From Clostridia bacterium (lineage in GTDB: Bacteria > Bacillota > Clostridia > Christensenellales > Borkfalkiaceae): DNA of 57,737 nucleotides. The notes under the pieces were generated by a model. The model did not search any database. It was not told the DNA's origin and worked only from the letters and a program-made list of their open reading frames with translations. Of this stretch, positions 47,930 to 56,395 are shown piece by piece (position 1 is the stretch's first letter; every line of letters starts with the position of its first letter). A program made the position numbers and the translations under genes. The stretch is from contig JAFTSO010000008.1 in NCBI GenBank assembly GCA_017467265.1, forward strand, positions 1 to 57,737, in the 5' to 3' direction.

Positions 47930-49387
47930 ATGAAAAAAATGTGGAAAATTTCCGTTTGCGCGTTGGCGGCGACGTTTACGTTTTCTGCGTTGACGGCGTG
48001 TGACAAGGGCGAGCAGGAAGAAAAGAGCAACATCACGGCGGAGCAGGTGCTCGCGCTCGGAGATTCGATTCAGGAATCGCTTTCGGACGTGCAATCGTTC
48101 TCGTTCGGTCTGTCGATGAAGACGGGGCAGACAGCGCGCGGCTATCTGTCCGAAACGGGTATGAGCCTGACGGCGCTCGCGAACGTCAAAGAAGACGATT
48201 TCGACGCGAAAATCACGGGCACGATGTACGATAAAATGGATATCCAAGGTATGCCTGAATACGGGTATAACGAAACGGATACGTTGACGGCGTACGTTGT
48301 GGACGGATTCTCTTACAGACAGGACGAAGACGACGAAACGGGCAAGACGTATATTAAATCTTCCCGTCCTTTCCTCGATTCGCTGCTGGAAGAGCTGTCC
48401 GAAGGGGTGGAAATCAATATGTCCGACGCGTTGGAAGAAATTATGGCTTCGCAGGGCGAAATCGTAATGCCCGAGATTCCTGTGGATCTTATCAAGACCA
48501 TTTTGACGGACGAATTTACGCTGGTGCAAAAGGGCGATACTACGCGCGTCACGCTTGATATGAAAAAAGAGCTTAACGATATGCTCGGCTACGTGGGTAA
48601 TTTGTCCGTGCATACGAAAGTGGGCGACGTGATCAACTACGCACTCGGTCATATCGACGAAGAGCTGACGTGGCAGGACATTACGGCGGCAATCAAGGGC
48701 TTGCGCGGCTACACCGTCGGTACGCTCATCAGCGTTATGGATGCCGAATTGTATAATGCGAGCGGTATGCGCCTGCAAGAGATCAAGGATATGATCTTTG
48801 CGGAGCAGAGCGTTTACGACGCGTTGGTGCAAGAGCTGGGCACGGAAGCGGCGGACGCGATCGTGAATACGACCGTTGCCGACGTGGTGACACAGTACAG
48901 CACGGTGACCATCGATCAGATGCTCCAACAGATCGCAGAAGACAGCACGCTGACGTTGACGTCGGTGGTGAATACGATCGAAACGGCGTTGAATACTATG
49001 ACGCTCGGCGATTCGATGGACGAAGAAGAAAAAGCGTCCTTCTCACAGGTGATTTCGGTGTTCAAAGGGATCCGTTTCGACGATCTCAACGCGAATCTGA
49101 TTTTCACGGTGAAAAACGATCGACTCACACGTGTGGAAGTGTCGTACAACGTCAAGGCGACGGTGACGATGGAAGGCGACAGTATGTCAATCTACGTGAA
49201 CAGTTCGGTGTTTGCAGAGAATTTCAGCGCGACAGCACAGACGATCGCGTTGCCTACTGGTAGTACGGTCGATATCTATTGCGAGAGCTGTGGTTGGGCA
49301 GTGACGGAAGACGATTATTGTAGCCTTTGCAGAGCGTACGTTTGCGACGATGACTATTGCCATTTTGGGGCAGCGCATAACGGCTAA
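47930..49387 (+). CDS. Lipoprotein with C-terminal Cys-rich zinc-ribbon-like tail
   Basis: This 485-residue lipoprotein (lipobox SALTAC) has a long acidic middle region of alternating helices and strands. It looks like LolA/LppX-type lipoprotein-carrier folds (QSFSFGLSMKTGQT, ADVVTQYSTVTIDQMLQQI, LNANLIFTVKNDRLTRVEVSYNVKATV), but I cannot name the family. Its last 35 residues carry C451, C454, C464, C467, C472, C477 and H478 in CxxC...CxxC...C spacing, like a zinc ribbon. That is odd for a protein outside the membrane. It has a good AAGGAG site, its own promoter and a terminator, so it is monocistronic. Confidence 0.6.
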   Translation: MKKMWKISVCALAATFTFSALTACDKGEQEEKSNITAEQVLALGDSIQESLSDVQSFSFGLSMKTGQTARGYLSETGMSLTALANVKEDDFDAKITGTMYDKMDIQGMPEYGYNETDTLTAYVVDGFSYRQDEDDETGKTYIKSSRPFLDSLLEELSEGVEINMSDALEEIMASQGEIVMPEIPVDLIKTILTDEFTLVQKGDTTRVTLDMKKELNDMLGYVGNLSVHTKVGDVINYALGHIDEELTWQDITAAIKGLRGYTVGTLISVMDAELYNASGMRLQEIKDMIFAEQSVYDALVQELGTEAADAIVNTTVADVVTQYSTVTIDQMLQQIAEDSTLTLTSVVNTIETALNTMTLGDSMDEEEKASFSQVISVFKGIRFDDLNANLIFTVKNDRLTRVEVSYNVKATVTMEGDSMSIYVNSSVFAENFSATAQTIALPTGSTVDIYCESCGWAVTEDDYCSLCRAYVCDDDYCHFGAAHNG

Positions 49388-49422
49388 ACACGGATAAAAC
49401 ATAATAGAAAGAAAAGAAAAAA

Positions 49423-49457
49423 CGGAGCGGTAAATTATGCCGCTCCGCCTTTATTTA
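49423..49457 (+). terminator. Rho-independent terminator
   Basis: CGGAGCGG (49423-49430) pairs with CCGCTCCG (49440-49447), followed by CCTTTATTT. Confidence 0.85.
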
Positions 49458-49527
49458 TAAGGGATAGCCATTAACATTTTCGATAAGGTTTATGCAAAAA
49501 TTTTATCGAAAAATGTCATTAAAATAG

Positions 49528-49556
49528 TTGACAAAGATTGTTAAGAATGCTATAAT
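49528..49556 (+). promoter_or_regulatory. Promoter upstream of the small-peptide gene
   Basis: TTGACA (49528-49533), 17 bp, TATAAT (49551-49556). Predicted start about 49563, so the leader is about 134 nt and contains the hairpins at 49582-49619. Confidence 0.85.
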
Positions 49557-49581
49557 GTGCGCATAAATATGATTAGAATGG

Positions 49582-49619
49582 AGCACTAGTGCTATTTGTT
49601 GCGTAGAAACGCAACAAAT
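49582..49619 (+). promoter_or_regulatory. Leader hairpins in the small-peptide transcript
   Basis: AGCACTAGTGCT (49582-49593) abuts a perfect 11-bp stem with AGAA loop (49594-49604 with 49609-49619). There is no T-tract, so it is not a terminator; a stability or binding element is likely. Confidence 0.55.
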
Positions 49620-49696
49620 AAAAAATTTTATGTGGAAAAAAGTTGTGGGGATTTGGTGAAAATTTTTTTGGCTGAGGGCACGAGGAGTAAAAAAAA

Positions 49697-49822
49697 ATGA
49701 AAGAGTATAAAAGTGTTGAGATTATGATTTTTCATATCGAAGAGAGCGTGTTTTGTTGGCGCTCTGGCGAAGGCTGGAAGGAAGACGGGAACGACGAATA
49801 TAGCGACCCGAACTTCGGTTAA
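49697..49822 (+). CDS. Small acidic peptide of 41 residues
   Basis: ATG 49697 is preceded by CGAGGAG 8 nt upstream and by a strong promoter, and the frame closes with TAA at 49820-49822. The peptide begins MKEYKSVEIMIFHIEESVF, then CWRSGEGWKEDG and an acidic DEYSDPNFG end. The KSxEIxIFxxEE start followed by a Gly/Asp-rich tail resembles short peptides seen often in gut Bacillota (from memory). No signal peptide. The secreted-protein gene starts 33 bp later with its own ribosome site, so they share a transcript. Confidence 0.6.
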   Translation: MKEYKSVEIMIFHIEESVFCWRSGEGWKEDGNDEYSDPNFG

Positions 49823-49855
49823 TTTTGCCGTGGAAACGAGAAAGGAGAAAGCATA

Positions 49856-51496
49856 ATGAAGAAAGCAAGAATTACAATGATTTCTTTGGCAGCAATAGCA
49901 GCGTGTGCTTGCGTTTCGATGGGTGCGAAAGCAATCGACGTCAACGCAGCGACAACGCCTACGTACGCAACCTTTAAGATGCAAGAAGGCGCGTCGGTGC
50001 GCGTAGGCAACGTAAAGGATGAAAACGACGTTGTGATCGATAGCGGCTTGCGCTTTTGCGCGGAAATTTCCGCGGACGAATACAACGCTTTGATCGGCGT
50101 GGGCGCAAAATTTGGTATGATTATTGCGGCGAGTGATCAGCTGGGCGACGTGGAATTAAACGAAAAGAACGTTTTTGAAGATCCGTTGGTGTATTACGAC
50201 GGACAGGAAAACGCGGACGCGAGCAAGATTATGGTGACGAACGTTCGCGCAGAATACGCGGACGTGGATAACGACGGAGCGAAGGAAATTTGCGGCGCGC
50301 TCACGAATATTAAGGAAAGCAACTTAACGCGTCCGTTTGTCGGGCGCGCGTACGTGGCGATCCCCTCAACGATGGAAACGGTGGAAACGGAAGACGGAAC
50401 GACGGAAACGGTGGTGACGGAATACGAATATCACTTTGCGCCTTACTATGCGAACGATGGTTATACGGAAGACGACGTGCAAAACAACACCCGTTCGGTG
50501 TATTACGTCGCGCAAAAAGCGGTGGAGGCAGGAGATTCACGTTCCAATGAGTTGAAAGAAGATTATATCAACAAACTGTCGACCAAAAACTACAAGTATA
50601 TTATCAATTATCATTATAAGGATGCAGACACGACGGAAACGCATCTTCAAACGGCAAAATTTGCTCTGCTTAATTCCACGGTGACAATGGATAAAGAGAC
50701 GGAATATCCCGACGAGATAACGCGTACGTTAGCAGACGGCACGAAAAAGACGTACGAGCTTGCCCCTGTCACCAACGCAGGCTTGGCAAGATCGGGCTTG
50801 GTGTACGCAACGCTGTTGCAAGAATTCCACGTTTATTATATGGAAAAAACAGCGAGCGAAGAGCAGAACGCACAGGCGACTTTGGAAAATATGATTTCTG
50901 ATACAACTAAAGCGGAGTTGTATTTTGATGGAAAATTAGCCTACAATGCGGAGACAGGCGAATTAGAAGCGACGGACAGAGAATCGTGGGGTGGTATCAA
51001 CCCAGGGCAGCCTAATGTAATATTTACGCCTGCGTTTCTCTATCAATTACAGCAGGCAGGTGCGAAATATTTGCGTGTAAAAACAATTTATGCAACGCCG
51101 ACAGATCTACTTGGTATTAAAGTGACTAATACAGAGTGTGTGACTGTTTCAGGGTATTACACATCTAAAAAGCACTTTTCTAATCGTGACAGCTCCATTG
51201 AAACAGACGGTACCATAGGTGCATTGACAACAGTTGACGAGAAGACGTATTTGACGGCAGGGAGCGACGGATATATTTATTTTGATATTTCTAAAGAAAT
51301 TGTAGAGAATTCTAATGGCACTTACACATATAAAGACGGTGGGGCAACGGCACAAGGTATAACGTTTACAGCGTGCAGTAGCACATCGTGGAATAGTCAC
51401 GCATCTCTTTCTGGACGTGAGTGGATTATAAAAGAGCTCGCAGCGCTTACCGCAGAGCAAGTGCCTACGGATGAAGGATTGATTATCGTGCAATAA
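49856..51496 (+). CDS. Secreted protein of unknown function
   Basis: This 546-residue protein has a signal peptide (ITMISLAAIAACACVSMGAKA). The mature N-terminal half opens with MQEGASVRVGNVKDENDVV and SGLRFCAEISADEY, a pattern I have seen in large exported Clostridia proteins but cannot name. It continues with mixed strands to about residue 340. The C-terminal 200 residues form a separate beta-rich domain (GAKYLRVKTIYATPTDLLGIKV, SDGYIYFDISKEIVE). Codon choice changes near base 50880: the first part uses ACG and GCG heavily, the last part ACA, TCT, TTA and GTG more. This suggests the C-terminal domain was acquired or exchanged. A RBS (AAGGAGA) precedes the ATG, and a terminator follows. Confidence 0.55.
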   Translation: MKKARITMISLAAIAACACVSMGAKAIDVNAATTPTYATFKMQEGASVRVGNVKDENDVVIDSGLRFCAEISADEYNALIGVGAKFGMIIAASDQLGDVELNEKNVFEDPLVYYDGQENADASKIMVTNVRAEYADVDNDGAKEICGALTNIKESNLTRPFVGRAYVAIPSTMETVETEDGTTETVVTEYEYHFAPYYANDGYTEDDVQNNTRSVYYVAQKAVEAGDSRSNELKEDYINKLSTKNYKYIINYHYKDADTTETHLQTAKFALLNSTVTMDKETEYPDEITRTLADGTKKTYELAPVTNAGLARSGLVYATLLQEFHVYYMEKTASEEQNAQATLENMISDTTKAELYFDGKLAYNAETGELEATDRESWGGINPGQPNVIFTPAFLYQLQQAGAKYLRVKTIYATPTDLLGIKVTNTECVTVSGYYTSKKHFSNRDSSIETDGTIGALTTVDEKTYLTAGSDGYIYFDISKEIVENSNGTYTYKDGGATAQGITFTACSSTSWNSHASLSGREWIIKELAALTAEQVPTDEGLIIVQ

Positions 51497-51517
51497 CGTA
51501 AATCCAAAAATCAAAAC

Positions 51518-51550
51518 AAAAAAGCAATCGCTGGGGCGGTTGCTTTTTTT
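51518..51550 (+). terminator. Rho-independent terminator
   Basis: GCAATCGC (51524-51531) pairs with GCGGTTGC (51536-51543), flanked by A6 and T7. Confidence 0.9.
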
Positions 51551-51570
51551 ATGTGCCGCAACGAATACCG

Positions 51571-51599
51571 TTGACAGATAACGGCAAAAATGGTACAAT
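51571..51599 (+). promoter_or_regulatory. Leaderless promoter of the YfhO-like gene
   Basis: TTGACA (51571-51576), 17 bp, TACAAT (51594-51599), then 6 nt to ATG 51606. Confidence 0.8.
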
Positions 51600-51605
51600 A
51601 TGCGT

Positions 51606-54506
51606 ATGGATATGCAAGAAGTGGCGGCACAGTCCGCAAAAATGGAACAAACGGCGGCGGAAACGACCGAAATCCCCGAAACAAAGCGCGAAAACGCAGC
51701 AGCAGTGGAACAGACAGCGGTGGAAAAGAAATCGCTCTCCGCGCGGTTTAACGCGTTCTTCGATAGGAATTTCGCGTGTTTTATCACGCCGATTATTGTG
51801 CTCGCGCTGTATTTTATCGCCTCGTGGGTGTACGGCGTGTATCCGTTCTCGAACGAATACACGGCGGCGAGCTATGACTATTCCGCACAGATTTGTCCCT
51901 TTTTCGAGCATATCTTCGACGTGTTCAAGGGAAAATCCACGCTCACCTATACCTATTCGATAATGGGCGGCGCAGACGTGACGGGTATGTTTTTATACAC
52001 CTTCGTCAGTCCGTTCAGTATCCTGTTTTTGCTTTGCGGAGAAGGCAACGTCGTGTATGCGGCGGCATACGTCGTGGGGTTCAAGCTCGCGGCGGTGGGG
52101 CTGGCAGGCGCTTGGTTGGCGAAAAAACTCTTCAAAAATATTCCCGAATATCTCTGCATAGTCATCGGGCTGGTGTACGCGTTTTGCGGCTATACGTTCG
52201 TGGCGAGCACGTTCGTGGCTTGGCTCGATCTGTTGATCTACGTGCCTTTCTGCGTGGGGGCGTTCTGCCGTTTTGTAAAAACGGGTAGTTTTTGGCGTTT
52301 TTCCGTGTTGGTGGCGTGCTGTATCTACACGCATTTTTCTATCGCGTGTTTCGCGCTGTTCACCGTGTTCCCTGCGCTGATTGCATACGCTTTGTTCTGC
52401 GTGGAAAAGGAAAAAAGATACCGCTTTATCGCGCGCCTTTGCGTGGCGTTTTTGCTGGCGATAGCGATTGCGCTGCCTATCCTCGTGCCTGCGCTCGTGG
52501 CATTTTTGCGCAGTAGCCGCGGCGGCGGTCTGTTCAATACGGTATGGTTTGGGTATAACACGACGACGTGGGAGTTTAACAGCGACAAATTCCTCGATCG
52601 TTTTACCGATTATTTTTACAGAAAAGCGTCGTATATCATAGCGGACGCAGCGTTCGTCGCGTTGACGGTCGCTTGGTTTTTCCGTAACGGGATAAAGTCC
52701 CCGTTGGCAAAATTTATGCTCACGGCAGGGGTGCTCACGCTGCTCCCCGTGCTGGTGGACGAATCGATGCTCCTGCTCAATATGGGCTCGTATTTTTCCT
52801 ATTCGCTGCGGTTTGGGTTCTTGAACGCCGTGTATTTTATGGGTGGCGCGTGCCTGTGTCTGAACGAACTCTGTTATAAAAAAGCGCACGCATACGACGG
52901 CTCGCTCTTGTGCGGAGAAACGCCCGAAACGGAGCAAACCCCCATACCCGTGTCGCAATCAACGGACGAAACGCCTAAAACGCAGGCGGCGGCAAAGACG
53001 GAAAAATTGCCCACCAAACGCGAAGTGCGTACGTGGACGTACGTTTTGATCGGCGCAGGCGCGTTAGCGGCGGCGCTGATGCTCGCACTGTGCTTTTTCA
53101 GTTGGTTTGTCAACAGCGGAACGCAAGCAGGGGATAATTTCTATAACAAATACAAGCGTTTTGATTTGGTCTATAATTTGCGGAATATTCCAGGCTCGTA
53201 TGCGCACTCGCTCGGCGGTGCGGAGCTGATCTGTATTCCGTTCTTTATCGTGGCGTTGGTGATTTTGTTTGGCGGCTGGCTGATTTCGTGTAAGAAAGTC
53301 TCCGTTCGCACACTCGCCGTATTGCTTGTGGCGGTACTGTCGGCGCAGACGGTATTCAATTGCGGCGTTTTGGTGGAAGGAAACCGCTCCACGCAGCATA
53401 ACGCGCTGGAAGATTATAAGAAAATGTCGGCGACGATTCGTGAAATGGACGACGGGTATTACCGCACAAAGGACTACGGTAGGCTGCATTACAACGAGAA
53501 CGGGGCGGTGCGTTTGGAAGACGTGTGGTCGGCGTGCGTGCCTTTCCCGGGTGAAACGAACTCTTTCACCGTGTTCTCGTCCATTATTGACGCGGACAAC
53601 TATGCTACGCGCGCGCTGTTCGGGTATCAGGGCGGCAGCGCGAGCTATAAGGGGCAGCACAACTATGCGTGGTCGTATCGTGCCGATCTGTTCGGTGATT
53701 CGTTCTTGGGGTATAAATATATGTATTTGCCCAACAACGGCGGCGACGACGAGAAAATTCAGACGAAGAAAATTTTTGAAAAGCAATACGTCGAGAAGGG
53801 GTATGCGGTCAAAGTTTTGGATAAAAACGGCAACCACGTGCAGTCGAACGGGCGGTTTGCGTACGAGAACAAAACGGTGTTTCCGCTGGCCTATCGCGTA
53901 AGCTCCGCACCGTATAAATTCGTTGCGCCAAATCTTGAAAATAATCCGTCTAATCGTAAAAAGAACTTGGTCGCGCTGTACGATTTCTTGTGGGATCGGG
54001 AGTATAACGCTACGCAATCGTCGTACGAGATCAGCGACGAGATGGTGCTCAAAACCAGCGAATATTTATGGACGAAAGCAGCGGAAGTGCAGGTGGGCGC
54101 AGGCGAACTGACGGCGAGGGTGAGCGCGGCGCAGGACGGGGAGTACCTGTTCTTGAATTTCGTGGCGTCCAAGGGCTATACGGTGACGGTGAACGGCAAA
54201 AAGGCGGCGCTCGTGGAGAACGATCTAAACTTCTTGATGGTGGAGCTGGAACAGGGCGAGAACGTGGTGCATTTCAGCTATGATTCGCCGTACGTGAAAT
54301 ATGCTGGTGTGGGTTTGCTCGCTGCGCTTGTGATCGTCGCAGGTGCGATTTTGCTGTTAAAGAAAACGAAGATTTTGGACAAATGCGCGCCTGTGATTGC
54401 GTGGACAGGGATCGTGCTGGGCGTAGCTTTGGTGGCGTTCTTTATGATCTACCCGACGGGGATATTCGCGTCGAAACTCGTGGGATTATTACGAGTAAAA
54501 CTGTAA
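51606..54506 (+). CDS. YfhO-family polytopic membrane protein
   Basis: Start at ATG 51606, the predicted first transcribed base; an in-frame ATG at 51600 would lie upstream of it. The 966-residue protein has a 45-residue Glu/Gln/Ala-rich cytoplasmic tail, then many membrane helices (FITPIIVLALYFIASWVYGVYPF and onward). Diagnostic YfhO segments include EYTAASYDYSAQICPFFEH, YSIMGGADVTGMFLYTFVSPF and a large extracytoplasmic domain near residues 600-870. Three helices lie near the C-terminus. YfhO proteins are GT-C-fold enzymes implicated in glycosylating cell-wall polymers such as lipoteichoic acid. A Pro/Thr/Glu/Lys-rich cytoplasmic loop of about 50 residues (ETPETEQTPIPVSQSTDETP) lies mid-protein. 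Confidence 0.8.
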   Translation: MDMQEVAAQSAKMEQTAAETTEIPETKRENAAAVEQTAVEKKSLSARFNAFFDRNFACFITPIIVLALYFIASWVYGVYPFSNEYTAASYDYSAQICPFFEHIFDVFKGKSTLTYTYSIMGGADVTGMFLYTFVSPFSILFLLCGEGNVVYAAAYVVGFKLAAVGLAGAWLAKKLFKNIPEYLCIVIGLVYAFCGYTFVASTFVAWLDLLIYVPFCVGAFCRFVKTGSFWRFSVLVACCIYTHFSIACFALFTVFPALIAYALFCVEKEKRYRFIARLCVAFLLAIAIALPILVPALVAFLRSSRGGGLFNTVWFGYNTTTWEFNSDKFLDRFTDYFYRKASYIIADAAFVALTVAWFFRNGIKSPLAKFMLTAGVLTLLPVLVDESMLLLNMGSYFSYSLRFGFLNAVYFMGGACLCLNELCYKKAHAYDGSLLCGETPETEQTPIPVSQSTDETPKTQAAAKTEKLPTKREVRTWTYVLIGAGALAAALMLALCFFSWFVNSGTQAGDNFYNKYKRFDLVYNLRNIPGSYAHSLGGAELICIPFFIVALVILFGGWLISCKKVSVRTLAVLLVAVLSAQTVFNCGVLVEGNRSTQHNALEDYKKMSATIREMDDGYYRTKDYGRLHYNENGAVRLEDVWSACVPFPGETNSFTVFSSIIDADNYATRALFGYQGGSASYKGQHNYAWSYRADLFGDSFLGYKYMYLPNNGGDDEKIQTKKIFEKQYVEKGYAVKVLDKNGNHVQSNGRFAYENKTVFPLAYRVSSAPYKFVAPNLENNPSNRKKNLVALYDFLWDREYNATQSSYEISDEMVLKTSEYLWTKAAEVQVGAGELTARVSAAQDGEYLFLNFVASKGYTVTVNGKKAALVENDLNFLMVELEQGENVVHFSYDSPYVKYAGVGLLAALVIVAGAILLLKKTKILDKCAPVIAWTGIVLGVALVAFFMIYPTGIFASKLVGLLRVKL

Positions 54507-54520
54507 AAGAGCGTGGAAAC

Positions 54521-54552
54521 GCGCGCTATGTGATACGCGCAGAAATTTTTTT
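54521..54552 (+). terminator. Probable terminator after the YfhO-like gene
   Basis: A GCGC-rich stem (54521-54529 with 54533-54540, one bulge) is followed by AGAAATTTTTTT. Confidence 0.65.
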
Positions 54553-54582
54553 GAAAAAGTTTGAAAATGCGTGAAAAAATGC

Positions 54583-54611
54583 TTGACTAAAAGGGAAAGT
54601 ATAGGTATAAT
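54583..54611 (+). promoter_or_regulatory. Promoter of the tRNA gene
   Basis: TTGACT (54583-54588), 17 bp, TATAAT (54606-54611). Confidence 0.8.
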
Positions 54612-54644
54612 GGTAATGCTGTTCGGGTGACGGACAGCGAATAT

Positions 54645-54721
54645 TGAGGCGTAGCGCAGCTTGGTAGCGCGTTTGGTTAGGGACCAAAAGGTCGTGGGTT
54701 CAAGTCCCGTCGCCTCAACCA
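54645..54721 (+). tRNA. tRNA-Pro with AGG anticodon
   Basis: A full cloverleaf of 77 nt. The acceptor stem TGAGGCG pairs with CGCCTCA, then A73 and an encoded CCA. The D-arm is GCGC/GCGC around AGCTTGGTA. The anticodon stem TTTGG/CCAAA encloses loop TTAGGGA, giving anticodon AGG with G37. The T-arm loop is TTCAAGT. It decodes CCU (and more if A34 becomes inosine). The promoter is 34 bp upstream and a strong terminator begins at once downstream. The accessory region starts on its 3' side. Confidence 0.9.
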
Positions 54722-54724
54722 CCT

Positions 54725-54798
54725 ATAAGGTCAAATTTGTCTAGGTCTAAAATAGACAATTTGACCTTATTTTTTGCCCTTTTTAGGGCTTTTTTTCA
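54725..54798 (+). terminator. Double terminator after the tRNA
   Basis: An 18-bp stem with one bulged T (54725-54743 with 54753-54770) is followed by TTTTTT; a second GCCC/GGGC hairpin with a T7 run ends at 54798. Confidence 0.85.
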
Positions 54799-55005
54799 TT
54801 TTTGGGGTAAAAATAGGCAAGTTAGAAAGTCTCGATTTGCCTAGACTTTTCATTTCAATTAACGAAACAAAAGGAAATGAAACATATTGCCCCTGTGGGA
54901 TTTGAATATATAAAAACAGTCCAGAAAATACGAACTGTCAAAATTTGGCAGTTTAGATGGCAAAAGCGATGATATAATGGTATAATAGAAATAGGAGGTA
55001 TCATT
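54799..55005. other. AT-rich gap, start of the accessory island
   Basis: No gene seen. An inverted repeat CTGTCAAA/TTTGGCAG lies at 54935-54951 and two TATAAT boxes at 54973 and 54981, so the next gene's promoter and an operator probably lie here, though no clear -35 fits. Confidence 0.4.
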
Positions 55006-55464
55006 ATGTTTAAGATTAAAAACGGAAAACTTTGCACATCAACACTTTCGTTTAGTTTGCCAGAAGACTTGATTTTGCAAACGAGCGAAGACGCCACCTG
55101 GGAGGGTGGTATATCCTTTACGGATGAAGAGGAACACATTATTATTGAAATTTACGAGGAAGAAAGAGAAGACCTCGTAGATGACTTTGAGTGGTTTTTA
55201 CAAGAGGCAGGGTTTGACCTAGTAGGGGAAATAGAACAAATTGAAATCAATGGTAAAAAAGGTATTGCGGCAAAATATGTAGGACGTTCAGACGTCGATA
55301 TTCAAGAAGAACATTACGAAATAAGAATACCGTTTACGGACAAAGAAGGGAAAGACCAAGTCACAATTTTAGTTGTGTGGTCGTGGAAATTATATAACGG
55401 AAAGACCATTGATGAAGTCCTTGCAATGAAGAATATAAAGGATTTTATGAATAGCATAGAATAA
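55006..55464 (+). CDS. Hypothetical acidic protein of 152 residues
   Basis: ATG 55006 follows a strong AGGAGG. The product is very acidic and predicted alpha+beta (FSLPEDLILQTSEDATWEGG, then EEHIIIEIYEEEREDLVDDFEWFLQEAGFDLVGEIEQIEINGKKG). The pattern of an early SLPEDL strand, a long acidic helix and a late TILVVWSW strand recalls small immunity or Mog1/PsbP-like folds, but I cannot assign it. Base composition is more AT-rich than the sugar genes, as in the whole block from 54.7 to 57.6 kb. It stands alone with a 160-bp gap to the next gene. Confidence 0.65.
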   Translation: MFKIKNGKLCTSTLSFSLPEDLILQTSEDATWEGGISFTDEEEHIIIEIYEEEREDLVDDFEWFLQEAGFDLVGEIEQIEINGKKGIAAKYVGRSDVDIQEEHYEIRIPFTDKEGKDQVTILVVWSWKLYNGKTIDEVLAMKNIKDFMNSIE

Positions 55465-55559
55465 GAAGAGCGACCTCGTAAAAGGGGTCGTTCTTTTATT
55501 TTGTCGTAAAATTTGTATAAATTGCCCTTGACAAGTCGTGGTTTTTGCACATCTCACCA

Positions 55560-55588
55560 TTTACATATAGTGAAAATTGTGGTATAAT
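55560..55588 (+). promoter_or_regulatory. Promoter of the ankyrin-like gene
   Basis: TTTACA (55560-55565), 17 bp, TATAAT (55583-55588). Confidence 0.7.
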
Positions 55589-55625
55589 ATTATTACTAGC
55601 ATTAAAAGGGAGGGGTAGTTGTATA

Positions 55626-56381
55626 ATGTTTGAAGATTTATATTCGCCTAAAGAACTTGAATTGAACAATAAACTCCTAAACGAATGCCTTAAAGAAATT
55701 ATAGATTTTGACCTTGTAAGATTATATTTGTCACAGGGTGCTGACCCTCTTGGGCCTGTGGAACTTGAAGGATGGAAGGCAAAAGAGCACATTTATGATG
55801 AACTGGTAAATGATGCTTGTGATAATGAGGCAAAAAATCTTCCTGAAATTACTAGAGTTTTCCTAGAGTTTGGTATGGATATAGCAAAGCCAAGAGTTCC
55901 TTACGACGGGAGAGATAGTATAAATCCGTTATGGTCATTTTCGTTTATAACAAATGAGAATTCACTTATGGCATTAAAACTATTATTAGAAAATGGAGTG
56001 TCCTATGAAATGGTTTCAGAGTTTTGGGACCACGCAATCATGGATTTAGTATTTGTAGATAGAGTCAACCCTAATGACCCTGCGCACAACGAGTGGATAA
56101 CTTGGACAATGAAGATGATAATGTTGTGTGCTTCGTATCCGCACATCTTAAAAGTAGATAAGAACTTAAAAGAGTTGATTTGTTATGATATTAATTGCTA
56201 CGACGTTAGATTGTTTGAAAATTGGAACGACTATTATTATAAGTTTGATGATAGATTATGCCCGTCAAATCCAGAGTTTCATAATTGCATTATTCGAATT
56301 TACTACAAAGAAACAAAAGAAGAAGTTTGGAAAATGGGCGTAAGCAAATATGCGAAAGAGTATTTGAAAAGCATAAGGTAG
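55626..56381 (+). CDS. Ankyrin-repeat-like protein of 251 residues
   Basis: Start at ATG 55626 behind GGGAGGGG; the frame is open further upstream but into the promoter. The product is helical with ankyrin-like pieces: DFDLVRLYLSQGADPLG, ITRVFLEFGMDIAKP and LMALKLLLENGVSYEM. Such proteins in accessory regions of gut Bacillota are often immunity or effector-neutralising proteins, an inference only. It has no signal peptide. The zinc-ribbon gene begins 14 bp after its stop, so they form an operon. Confidence 0.65.
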   Translation: MFEDLYSPKELELNNKLLNECLKEIIDFDLVRLYLSQGADPLGPVELEGWKAKEHIYDELVNDACDNEAKNLPEITRVFLEFGMDIAKPRVPYDGRDSINPLWSFSFITNENSLMALKLLLENGVSYEMVSEFWDHAIMDLVFVDRVNPNDPAHNEWITWTMKMIMLCASYPHILKVDKNLKELICYDINCYDVRLFENWNDYYYKFDDRLCPSNPEFHNCIIRIYYKETKEEVWKMGVSKYAKEYLKSIR

Positions 56382-56395
56382 GAGATAGAAACGAT

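Noticed and set aside
54489-54722. A 77-codon minus-strand frame across the tRNA
   Set aside because: Its MVEATGLEPTTFW start is the familiar false peptide from the reverse complement of a tRNA gene.
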